A stretch of DNA of 33,303 nt from the NCBI GenBank assembly GCA_039934635.1, contig JBDTLT010000038.1, forward strand, positions 1 to 33,303, in the 5' to 3' direction. Under the pieces are notes generated by a model. The model was not told the origin of the DNA. It searched no databases and was given only the letters and a program-made list of their open reading frames with translations. Shown here one piece after another: positions 15,656 through 22,969 of this stretch (position 1 is the stretch's first letter; every line of letters begins with the position of its first letter). Position numbers and translations under genes: made by a program. This DNA is from DATLFA01 sp039934635. Its GTDB lineage: Bacteria; Actinomycetota; Acidimicrobiia; Acidimicrobiales; WLNW01.

Positions 15656-15864
15656 CACCGTTCGCTGCCAGTCGCCGAAGTTCGCAGATGTCCGGACTTG
15701 CGGTCCCCCGACCAGGTGAAACGTCCGCCTGAATGCGCCAACGTCCGCTGACGTTCTTGGAGCGTTGCTCCCCGGTGGCCGCCTTTTTGGAATGCGTTGC
15801 TCCCCCGGTTGCTCCCCTTTTCCGGCACCGTCACCGACACTTCCGACTGGTTGAAGGGACGGCA

Positions 15865-16830
15865 GTGGCACGCAAGGCACGTGGCAAGCGCGTCTCCGGC
15901 GACGCAGGCGCGGTCAGCGTGCGTGGCAAGGTCGCCAACGGTGAAGGAACGCTTTATCAGGAGCCCAACGGTCGTTGGCGAGCGACCTATCACGTGCCCG
16001 GTGACCCGCGGCGCTACAAGGTCTCCGGTCGCACGCGAGAAGTCGCCCTGAAGAGATTGGCCGAGCGCAAAGCCGAGATTGCAGCAACGGGAGTGCCCGC
16101 GCGACTTGATCGTTCGACCACAGTCGGATCGCTGGCGAAATGGTGGTTGACGACGGTCGCCCAGCATCGAGTGCGACCCTCTTCCTACGAGAAGTACAAA
16201 GACCGAGTCGCGCGTATCGAGACCTCTTTAGGATCGATCACGGTGGCCGACACCCGCACGACCTTGAAGCAAGTGCTGTCTGAGGGCATCGCTCACCGGG
16301 CTCCTTCTGACGAACCCGGTTGATCGGTTGCGCCCGCCGCGCAAGGAGCGAACCACTGCTCGGGCTCTGTCGTCGAGCGACGTACATTCCCTCGTTGCCG
16401 CGGCAGCCCGACCACCGCCTTGGCGTTGCCGTCGCGATGTTGTTCGTCCAAGGTTGGCGCGTGTCAGAGGTGCTCGGTCTCGCGTGGCGACGTTGATCTC
16501 GAGGCGGGCACTGCGACAGTTCGCCGCGCGGCCGTTTACGTCGATGGTCGAGGCGTCGTGCTTGGACCGCGAAGACGGCGGGAGTCGAGGGAGTCCACTA
16601 TCTGGCGCCAACCGTTGTCGAACTGCTGCGAACGGCTGACGCGCTCGAAGCGAAGGACCGCCTCAACGTCGGGGACGCGTGGGAGACACAGACCTTCAAC
16701 GGTGCACCGATCGACCTTGTGTTTACGACCAGAGTTTGGCGGCCTCCTCTTGCGCCAAACCGTCCAAAAGGTCGTAAGAGACTCCGCGTGGCGCGCGAGG
16801 CTCGATCCGCTTGGAATCGAACACGCTGAG
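15865..16830 (+). pseudogene. Decayed phage-type tyrosine integrase
   Basis: Starts as a normal gene (GTG 15865, AAGGGA 6-7 bases before). Residues 1-150 hold an arm-binding segment 'GEGTLYQEPNGRWRATYHVP' and a core-binding part 'TVGSLAKWWLTTVAQHRVRP'. About 30 residues seem deleted before 'VADTRTTLKQVLSEGI', then the frame breaks near 16290 and stops at 16323. The rest continues in pieces: 'NPVDRLRPPRKERTTARAL' (16310-16420), 'VQGWRVSEVLGLAWR' with the first catalytic Arg (16440-16490), 'DVDLEAGTATVRRAAVYVDG' (16490-16570), 'GVHYLAPTVVELLRTADALE' (16580-16660), 'GGLLLRQTVQKVVRDSA' (16738-16800). At least four frameshifts; the HxxR and Tyr end is gone. Integration into tRNA-Ser(CGA) is inferred from position. 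Confidence 0.88.
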
Positions 16831-16839
16831 CGGGGTCGG

Positions 16840-17113
16840 TTGGAATGCCGAGCTGGTGCGAGGCGACTTGCGCAAGCGGTGCAGCGGCTCAAGCAGGAGC
16901 CACGGGAGGGACTGTTCGTGGGTGGCGTGACGCTCCCCCTGACGTTGGCAGATCTGGGACTGATCGACGAGTACGAGTTCCTTGTGCAGCCGGTCCTCGC
17001 CGGACACGGGCCGACGGTCCTTGCCGGTATGCGCGAGCGCATCCAGCTCGAGCTCGTGAACGCCATGAGTTCCGGTCGGGGGCGGTCACCGTGCGATACC
17101 GGCTGTCAAGGGC
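16840..17113 (+). pseudogene. Broken C-terminal fragment of a RibD-C/DHFR-like reductase
   Basis: Follows the integrase wreck without a gap. 'WNAELVRGDLRK' in one frame continues as 'AVQRLKQEPREGLFVGGVTL' and 'LADLGLIDEYEFLVQPVLAG' in another, then 'SGAVTVRYRLSR' in a third. This order is that of the C-terminal half of small dihydrofolate-reductase-family proteins (RibD_C type: 'VGG..L...L..GLIDEY...V.PV..G.G'). The N-terminal half with the NADPH site is absent and there are at least two frameshifts, so it cannot be functional. No start codon is assigned. Confidence 0.75.
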
Positions 17114-17118
17114 CAGCA

Positions 17119-17210
17119 GGATTTGCCCGTGGGCGGTCGGTGGGACTGCCCGCTGGTGGCCATCAGAATTGCCCACTGATGGCCACCGGGATTGCCCGGG
17201 GTCACTTGGC
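17119..17210 (+). repeat. Four direct repeats of 23 bp (iteron-like), with internal inverted repeats
   Basis: Units at 17119-17141, 17142-17164, 17165-17187 and 17188-17210. Each has TGCCC at the same offset (G at 17125, 17148, 17171, 17194, exactly 23 apart). Units 2-3 carry GGTGGCCATCAG and CTGATGGCCACC, a perfect 12-bp inverted repeat with a 9-base spacer. They resemble the multiple terminal repeats of IS21-family elements; no transposase is present. Could also be binding sites for a lost replication or regulatory protein. Confidence 0.75.
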
Positions 17211-17539
17211 TAGGGGCCTCACCCCATCCTGGGAACTATCGACCCGGTCGGGTATATGTCGAGAACCCATTCGCCGGAATCCCATTGTCGCCTCAATGCG
17301 TTCCGGTGAATTCATTTCGCCGTAGGAGCCGAGTGGTGCAAACGAACGACTTGGCCGTGACTGGTCCGTATTGGTCGGCACTACCGGTCGAATCAGGAAA
17401 CACAGGAATGCACATGTTGCTCTTGTTGCTCAGTAGCCACTTGTGGCTTGCACAACATATGAGCGCTATGGCGGGTGAGTGGAACAAGGGAATCAAACGT
17501 CACTAATAAACACCAGAAGTGCTCAGTGGACAGCTGGAG
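17211..17539. other. Non-coding stretch after the repeats
   Basis: About 330 bp with visibly lower GC than its surroundings. An open plus frame (17192-17506) crosses the repeats and has no sensible composition. One small palindrome, AGCCAC-TT-GTGGCT near 17433-17446. I see no RNA gene and no copy of the tRNA-Ser 3' end. Confidence 0.5.
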
Positions 17540-17569
17540 TTGACACCTCTACAGTCCTGTCAGTAAATC
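17540..17569 (+). promoter_or_regulatory. Possible promoter of the PAS-LuxR gene
   Basis: Perfect -35 TTGACA (17540-17545), 18-bp spacer, weak -10 TAAATC (17564-17569). The transcript would start about 7 bases before GTG 17583. Confidence 0.4.
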
Positions 17570-17582
17570 GAAACGATCCGAC

Positions 17583-18464
17583 GTGCATCACAATGACCAG
17601 AGTTCGGTGGATGACATGAGCGAGGTCCTGAATGGACCGTCGGGCGCTTCATTCGGCGCGATGGCGGGCGAAAATGCACATGGCCTCGGGTCTCTCCTGA
17701 CTGTCGCAGGCGAGCGAGACGCTCTGAACGTCGCCTCCCAGGTTGCCCATCCGAGTGGCTCAGATTCCTCGCGAGGCGTACCGGTGAGTGCGTGCGCCGC
17801 ACTCGCGTTGATCCGGCCCCTCTGGGACCGTTCGGCTGCCGGCTGGTTCGTCTACGCCGGCGACGGCCGGCTCTTCTATGCCAACGCGGCGGTCGAGCGC
17901 ATCATCGGCAGCAAGGTCACAATCGGATCGAACGCGCTCATTCCGCCCGTCGTGCCCGAAAGCAGAATGGCCTATCAGCGGGTGGTGAAGCGGCTGCGCT
18001 GCGAGCCCACCGCAGGAGCCACCGTCATTACCTTGCCAGTGCCCGTCGGCGACGAATGTCGCCTTGTCAGCGCCAGCCTCTTGGCGGCGCCCGATAGGGG
18101 TGGGTGTCACGCGGTGATCGGCATGCTCCAAGACGTGACGGCGCGAGCCGAACCTGGACGCGACCCCGCGCTCGAGCGCCTGAGCCATCTCGAGCGGGTC
18201 CTCGCCCGCATCGCTTCCGAACTTGCGGGGGTGGCGCCGTCGGGCGAAGAACGGCTGCCCGTCATCGACGGCCTCTCGCCCCGCCAAGGAGAGATCCTGC
18301 GGCGCCTGGTGGCCGGTGAGCGGCCAGCAGCCATTGCCCGTCATCTTCACCTCAGCGTTCACACGGTGCGCAACCATACAAAGGCGATCTTCCGAGTCTT
18401 CAATGTGCATTCGCAATCCGAGCTGCTCGTTCGTATCCGCGATCACGTTCGCAATGACACATGA
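17583..18464 (+). CDS. PAS domain - LuxR-type HTH transcriptional regulator
   Basis: 293 residues. A poorly conserved N-terminal stretch of about 70 is followed by a PAS domain (about 75-205: 'WDRSAAGWFVYAGDGRLFYA', ending 'VIGMLQDVTARAE') and a GerE/LuxR helix-turn-helix (about 230-288: 'LSPRQGEILRRLVAGERPAA', 'HLSVHTVRNHTKAIFRVFNV'). No receiver domain, so it probably senses a ligand or redox state through PAS and binds DNA directly. GTG 17583 or ATG 17616 could be the start. It stands between the decayed island and the surface-protein cluster, converging with the last gene of that cluster (61 bp between stops), which makes it a candidate regulator of it by position only. Confidence 0.82.
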   Translation: MHHNDQSSVDDMSEVLNGPSGASFGAMAGENAHGLGSLLTVAGERDALNVASQVAHPSGSDSSRGVPVSACAALALIRPLWDRSAAGWFVYAGDGRLFYANAAVERIIGSKVTIGSNALIPPVVPESRMAYQRVVKRLRCEPTAGATVITLPVPVGDECRLVSASLLAAPDRGGCHAVIGMLQDVTARAEPGRDPALERLSHLERVLARIASELAGVAPSGEERLPVIDGLSPRQGEILRRLVAGERPAAIARHLHLSVHTVRNHTKAIFRVFNVHSQSELLVRIRDHVRNDT

Positions 18465-18525
18465 CAGACGTGAACGCTTCGCGGATTGCAACGAAGCGGT
18501 CCGTTGAGTTGAAGTGCCGACCTTG

Positions 18526-19836
18526 TCAGCTCGAGTGGTGGTTGTTCGAGATCGGCGTGGCACTCGTGTAGTTGTACACATGCGTCAGGTCGGTCGGACA
18601 AATGGGATTGGGCCGCGCCGACAGACGGATGCCGATCGGGGTGGCTGCGTAATTGCCCGACTGGATGTTCTCGGTCCACAGTGAAAATTCGATCTTGCCC
18701 ACGTCGTTCGGGCACAAGGTGCGCTGGATAGCGTTGTCGAATCCGCCGTTGGTTTCGTTGTAAACCGATCCGAGAGGCGCTGGTTTCACAGCAGACGACA
18801 AGTTGGACAGCAGTGCAGTCGCGAGACCACCGTTGCCGATCGACTGCAAGCCCGGCAATGACTTGCCGAACTTGGCGTCGAAGTGATCGATTCGATTGTC
18901 GTCAGTACAGCTCGCCGCGGTGGTCAAGCACATGCTTGCGAACTGCGTATTCAGCGCGATGCCGGCGTTGCCGGTGTTGCGCACCGTTGTCGCCTGGTTC
19001 GCGGCATTGTTCGCGCCATCCCAGGCGAAGTCTCCCGCGGTCGGCTGGAAGGCGTGAGTGTTCGCGCCGACGCTACCGAAGCTGATCGAGGTGAAATCCT
19101 TCTCCAGTTGGTAGAAGCTCTTGACTGCGATCGTGTAGGTCAGCGTCGACTCACCGCCCCCGACCAGAGCCGCATGCAAGACGATGGTGTACGTGCCGTA
19201 TGGCTGGTGCTTCGAGATAGCGAAGGCGCCGTACCACAAGCCCTTCTGTTGGAACATGCACTCGTTCTTGATGTTGTCCGCCGCCGCGGCCGTCATTTGC
19301 CCCGTTGCTTGCGCGGCGGCGAACATCGGGCCCGTGACATCGACGTCGTTGCACTTCGCTGGGCTGTACTGGTCGGCGTAGCGGGTGGCATCGACTTGCA
19401 CCTTGAACGTGCCGTCCGGGTGGTATACGTCGAAGTACGCGACCATGGTCGCGGTGCTCGATGTAATCGCTCCCCACAGCTCGACGTACGCCTGCGTCGG
19501 CTCGTCGTGCGCATTTGGTTGCACGAATATCATCGGCCCTGCGCCGCCGGGCTGACCCGCGACATCACCTGAGGCTTGACAGGGCGTAGCTCCCGGCGGG
19601 GACGTAGTCGGCTCGTCGTCCGGGCCATATTGCATCTTCGGACTGCTATTCCAGTTGTGGTCGGTGTCGCTCAGCGCCCACGCGCACTCGATGACCGGCA
19701 CATTGCCAAGACCGCCGACAACCGCGGAGGTGCCCGCGTCCTGCTGCGCGCCCGCGGGCACCACATAGAGAACGGGCCCAAGGATCGTGACGATAGCGGC
19801 GGCGAACAGCTGGCGGGTCCTCGCCCTGTGCTTCAA
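18526..19836 (-). CDS. Secreted protein of an unrecognised family, paralogue 1
   Basis: 436 residues from TTG 19836, which puts 'KHRARTRQ' and a hydrophobic run at the front of a signal peptide ending at 'VPAGAQQDAG'. The open frame reaches GTG 19938, but those extra 34 codons look unlike a coding N-terminus. The mature protein has an N-terminal half with conserved 'VIECAWALSDTDHNWNS' and 'VELWGAITSSTATMVAYFDV', and a C-terminal half with 'FGSVGANTHAFQPTAGDFAW', 'TVRNTGNAGIALNTQFASM' and 'RTLCPNDVGKIEFSLWTENI', suggestive of beta-sandwich (Ig/choice-of-anchor-like) modules. Seven or more Cys are shared with paralogue 2 (21440-22792), probably disulfides. No anchor, LPxTG or transmembrane tail. 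I do not recognise the family; its role as a surface or fibre subunit is a guess from context. Confidence 0.8.
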   Translation of the reverse strand: MKHRARTRQLFAAAIVTILGPVLYVVPAGAQQDAGTSAVVGGLGNVPVIECAWALSDTDHNWNSSPKMQYGPDDEPTTSPPGATPCQASGDVAGQPGGAGPMIFVQPNAHDEPTQAYVELWGAITSSTATMVAYFDVYHPDGTFKVQVDATRYADQYSPAKCNDVDVTGPMFAAAQATGQMTAAAADNIKNECMFQQKGLWYGAFAISKHQPYGTYTIVLHAALVGGGESTLTYTIAVKSFYQLEKDFTSISFGSVGANTHAFQPTAGDFAWDGANNAANQATTVRNTGNAGIALNTQFASMCLTTAASCTDDNRIDHFDAKFGKSLPGLQSIGNGGLATALLSNLSSAVKPAPLGSVYNETNGGFDNAIQRTLCPNDVGKIEFSLWTENIQSGNYAATPIGIRLSARPNPICPTDLTHVYNYTSATPISNNHHSS

Positions 19837-19988
19837 CTGTTTGTTTTCGCATGTTCGGTCGATCGGACGGCATCCGGCAAGAACGAGTAACGACTGCGCA
19901 GAGTTATCGCGGGGCTTGGACAAGACGGTGCGAACCACAGCATGTCTCTCGAGGAAGTTGATCCGAGGCGATTCAGAAAAGGGGAAGA

Positions 19989-21314
19989 TCAGCGCGCTTC
20001 GGCGTACATGCGACGACGCCGGGCTTGGCGCTCGGCCTCGGCGGCTCGGTCGCGACGCCGGCGGCGCGAGATCATCAGCGCCGCGATGACCAGTAGTAGT
20101 AGGACAACGCCACCGCCGGCGGCAATCAGCGGGACCGTCGAACTACCGCCCGACTGCGTCCCAACCTTGAACCTCAGCTCTTTGGTCTCGGTTTCGTTGC
20201 CCTCGAAGTTGATCTTGCCCTTTACCATGTACTCGCCACTGTCGCCGAGCTCGATGTTGGTCTGCACGGTCACTGACGCGCCTTGCTTGGCGACTCGCTC
20301 GAGACCGGTCACCGGCCTGACCAATTCGCCGTTGCGGTAGAGCTCTCCTTCGAACACGACCTTGGTGTCGATCTTGCCCGAGTTGAAGAACACCGCACCA
20401 ACCTGCGCGACACCGTTGGGCTCAGGCGTGTTCAAGAGCTTGAGTTCGTTGAGCGCGCCCGCGCGCGTGATGGTGCCGCGGGGATCGAGCCGGAAGTCGA
20501 CGGTCCGCGTACCGATGAGCTTCGGCGGCGTGGCCGCAACATCGGTGACCTTGAACTCGGCCTTGTAGTTACCGGCTTGTTGATCGCCGGTCTTCCAATC
20601 GACGTAGACCAAGCCGTCTTGGCTCGGCAGTGCAGGGAACAGTCCACCACCGCTCGTCAACTCGGCCACCGTCGTTGTGCCACGGGTGATCTTGACGTCG
20701 AGTTGCCCCTTCACCGTGACGTTGCCGGTGTTCTTGATTTTGGCGTTGAACCGCTGGTCGAGCCCGACCTCGGCTCCCTCGACATAGACGTCGGAAAGCA
20801 CGGCTTCGCGTCGTTCGACGCCGCCCACCGCGATCGACATATTGACCAGGCCGCCGATGCCAACTGCCGAGCCTCCGGCTTTAACATCCGTGGGCGTGGC
20901 CGTCTGCGCGATCTCGATCTGACCGGAGTAGGTGCCGTTGCCGGCCGTGGCGGGCACGGCGGCGGTCACGACGATCATGACCCGGCCACCCGCCTGGACC
21001 GTGAAGTTGGATGTAGGCGTGCGGGTTGCATCGTCGAAGCGACTGAAGGTCACCCACGGGGCGAAGTCGCCCTGGCTGACACGAACATCGAACTGCGCAT
21101 CGGTGGACAAGCTATTCGTGACGGTGATGCTGTTGACATAGGTACCGCCGCGAAGCGCGTCCTTCATCTGAATCTCGACCGGCGAGATACCAATGCCTTG
21201 TGCCCCCGCCGGGCTGAGGAGCAGAGACGAGGTCGCCAAGAAAGCGGCGATGGCGCTCCACGCGATGCGCGCAATCAAGCTGCGAGGGACGGTCGTAGTG
21301 GGCACGGAATTCAT
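19989..21314 (-). CDS. Membrane-anchored Ig-like (NEW3/DUF916-like) exported protein
   Basis: 441 residues. Signal peptide about 1-39 with cleavage after 'LLLSPAGA'. The first domain, 'GIGISPVEIQMKDALRGGTY' then 'VNSITVTNSLSTDAQFDVRV', resembles DUF916/WxL-interacting or COG1470-type beta-sandwiches; a second has 'RFNAKIKNTGNVTVKGQLDV', and a third 'GAVFFNSGKIDTKVVFEGEL'. Near the C-terminus one transmembrane helix ('VPLIAAGGGVVLLLLVIAAL', about 393-413) and a cytoplasmic Arg-rich tail. Topology: large outside part, one helix, short inside tail. ATG 21314 abuts AAAGG; GTG 21305 has better spacing. Lies between paralogues 2 and 1 on the same strand. Probably a scaffold or partner for the secreted paralogues. 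Confidence 0.8.
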   Translation of the reverse strand: MNSVPTTTVPRSLIARIAWSAIAAFLATSSLLLSPAGAQGIGISPVEIQMKDALRGGTYVNSITVTNSLSTDAQFDVRVSQGDFAPWVTFSRFDDATRTPTSNFTVQAGGRVMIVVTAAVPATAGNGTYSGQIEIAQTATPTDVKAGGSAVGIGGLVNMSIAVGGVERREAVLSDVYVEGAEVGLDQRFNAKIKNTGNVTVKGQLDVKITRGTTTVAELTSGGGLFPALPSQDGLVYVDWKTGDQQAGNYKAEFKVTDVAATPPKLIGTRTVDFRLDPRGTITRAGALNELKLLNTPEPNGVAQVGAVFFNSGKIDTKVVFEGELYRNGELVRPVTGLERVAKQGASVTVQTNIELGDSGEYMVKGKINFEGNETETKELRFKVGTQSGGSSTVPLIAAGGGVVLLLLVIAALMISRRRRRDRAAEAERQARRRRMYAEAR

Positions 21315-21372
21315 CCTTTACAACGCTGCGAGGTCAAAGTGCGGAGGCGAAAAAGTGACGGTAAGTGGGTAA

Positions 21373-21398
21373 GGCGGAGCCTCTTGCGAGGCCCCGCC
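21373..21398 (-). terminator. Hairpin between paralogue 2 and the Ig-like gene
   Basis: 11-bp stem GGCGGAGCCTC / GAGGCCCCGCC (one G-T) with loop TTGC. On the minus strand no good T-tract follows, so it may be a leaky terminator or an mRNA-stabilising hairpin letting the secreted subunit be made in excess over the anchored one. Confidence 0.5.
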
Positions 21399-21439
21399 CT
21401 TTCCCTGTTTCAGGTGTGATTTACCCGGTTTATCTACGC

Positions 21440-22792
21440 TCAGTGGTGGACGTTCGACGTCGGAGTGGGCGTCGATACGGTGTACCCGTTGGCGTAGTAC
21501 ACGCTGCCAGTGTCCGTCGGACAAATCGCGTTGGGGCGAGCCGTCAAACGGATACCGAGCGGGCTGGCGGTGTAGCTGCCGGCCTGAATGTTCTCGGTGT
21601 AGATCGAGAATTCGATCTTGGCCGGGTCATTCGGGCACAACGTCCGCAGGATGTTGTTGTCGAACCCGCCAGCGGTGGTTCCACCGGTGCCGTCACCGTA
21701 GGTGGGGCCGAGCGGGGCCGGCTTGGCAGTCGACGCGAGGTTCGACACCAATGCACCGGTCAGCGCGGGGTAGGTCGCTCCGTCACCAATCGCCTGCAGG
21801 CCCGCAAGGGTCTTGCCGAACTTGGCGTCGAAGTGATCGATGCGCTTGTCATCGGTACAGCTGGCCGCGGTCGTCAAGCACAAGCTTGCGAACGCGGTGT
21901 TCAGCGCGATGCCGGCGTTACCGGTATTGCGCACGGTCGACGCCTGGTTGGCCGCGTTGTTGGTGCCATCCCACACGAAGTCACCAGCGGTCGGCTGGAA
22001 GGCGTGAGTGTTCGCGCCGACGCTACCGAAGTTGATGTTCGTGAAGTCTTTCTCCAGCTGGTAGAAGCTCTGGACCTGGATGTAGTACGTCAAGGTGACT
22101 TCTCCGCCGCCGGCGATGGCCGCGTGCATCACGATGGTGTACCGGCCGTAGGGCTGGTGCTTGGAGATACCGAAGGCGCCATACCACAGGCCCTTCTGCT
22201 GGTTCTGGCACTCTGAAACGATGTTGGCCGACGCGGCGCTGGTCATCTGACCAGTTGCGACTGCTGCGGCCAACGCCGGGCTCGTCACTGCAGCATCGCT
22301 GCAGGCAGTGGGATTGGCGCTGGACGCGTAACGCGTCGCGTCAACCTGCACCTTGAACGAGCCATCTGGATGGTAGACGTCGAAGTAGACGATCGTGCCG
22401 GCCGGAACCGACGACGTGACCGCGCCCCACAGCTCGACCCAGGCCAACGTCGGTTCGTCGTGGGCGTTGGGTAGAACGTGGATCTGCGGATCTGTCGTCG
22501 CCGTGGCTGTTGTCTGCGTCGCGACCGCACCCGCAGCCGTACACGGCGTTGGGTTCGGCGTAGCCACGCTGTCGTCTTGGCCGTATTGCATCTTCGGCGT
22601 GCTGTTCCAGTCGTGGTCGATGTCGTTCAACGCCCAGCCGCACTCGATGACTGGTGTGTTGCCACCGCCCCCGACTGTGGCCGACGTGCCTGCGTCCTGT
22701 TGCGCAGTTGCAGGTGTCGCCATACCGGCGATCCCCAACATGGCAACCGCGCCGGCAACGATCAACCTGCGCTTCCTAACTAATTTTTCCAA
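21440..22792 (-). CDS. Secreted protein of an unrecognised family, paralogue 2
   Basis: 450 residues, about 70% identical by eye to paralogue 1. TTG 22792 is the best start: GGAAGG ends 7 bases before it and it gives a textbook signal peptide ('MEKLVRKRRLIVAGAVAMLG', cleavage after 'ATPATA'). The mature N-terminus 'QQDAGTSATVGGGGNTPVIE' and the segments 'KGLWYGAFGISKHQPYGRYT', 'SFYQLEKDFTNINFGSVGAN' and 'IYTENIQAGSYTASPLGIRL' match paralogue 1. The difference is concentrated in a Thr/Ala-rich stretch near residues 80-95, an insertion of about 10 residues before 'GGFDN', and the tail. A 45-bp stretch (21987-22031) is identical in DNA to 19037-19081. Has its own probable promoter and a palindromic site upstream. 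Confidence 0.83.
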   Translation of the reverse strand: MEKLVRKRRLIVAGAVAMLGIAGMATPATAQQDAGTSATVGGGGNTPVIECGWALNDIDHDWNSTPKMQYGQDDSVATPNPTPCTAAGAVATQTTATATTDPQIHVLPNAHDEPTLAWVELWGAVTSSVPAGTIVYFDVYHPDGSFKVQVDATRYASSANPTACSDAAVTSPALAAAVATGQMTSAASANIVSECQNQQKGLWYGAFGISKHQPYGRYTIVMHAAIAGGGEVTLTYYIQVQSFYQLEKDFTNINFGSVGANTHAFQPTAGDFVWDGTNNAANQASTVRNTGNAGIALNTAFASLCLTTAASCTDDKRIDHFDAKFGKTLAGLQAIGDGATYPALTGALVSNLASTAKPAPLGPTYGDGTGGTTAGGFDNNILRTLCPNDPAKIEFSIYTENIQAGSYTASPLGIRLTARPNAICPTDTGSVYYANGYTVSTPTPTSNVHH

Positions 22793-22855
22793 TTCGTTTC
22801 CTTCCCCTTGCAAGAGTGGATTCTCGTTGGGCATCGAGGGACGATGACCCAGGCT

Positions 22856-22885
22856 GTTATCCCGTGTGATCGCAGTTTCAGACAA
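22856..22885 (-). promoter_or_regulatory. Probable promoter of paralogue 2
   Basis: Minus-strand -35 TTGTCT (22885-22880), 18-bp spacer, -10 GATAAC (22861-22856). It gives a leader of about 55 nt before TTG 22792. Confidence 0.45.
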
Positions 22886-22900
22886 GGCCTATGGGCCGCA

Positions 22901-22928
22901 TTGACCACGCATGGTCAAGAATTTGACC
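22901..22928. promoter_or_regulatory. Overlapping palindromes, possible operator
   Basis: TTGACCA-CGCA-TGGTCAA (22901-22918) shares its right half with GGTCAA-GAAT-TTGACC (22913-22928). Three TTGACC half-sites in alternating direction, just upstream of the probable paralogue 2 promoter and downstream of the VWA gene stop. A regulator site is likely; the protein is unknown. Confidence 0.5.
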
Positions 22929-22969
22929 TACATGCGTCACTCTTCGCATCGGTTGCGGTCACGATCGCG

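Noticed and set aside
16228..17066. Minus-strand open frames across the integrase remnant
   Set aside because: Plus strand holds recognisable integrase and reductase pieces; the minus frames have none.
17192..17506. Open plus frame of 104 codons with a Leu-rich stretch
   Set aside because: Begins inside the 23-bp repeats, no ribosome site, mixed codon use and no recognisable domain.
15656..18525. Second attachment site (copy of the tRNA-Ser 3' end)
   Set aside because: Searched by eye for GGTTCGAATCCCTC and CCTTCCGCCA; none found.
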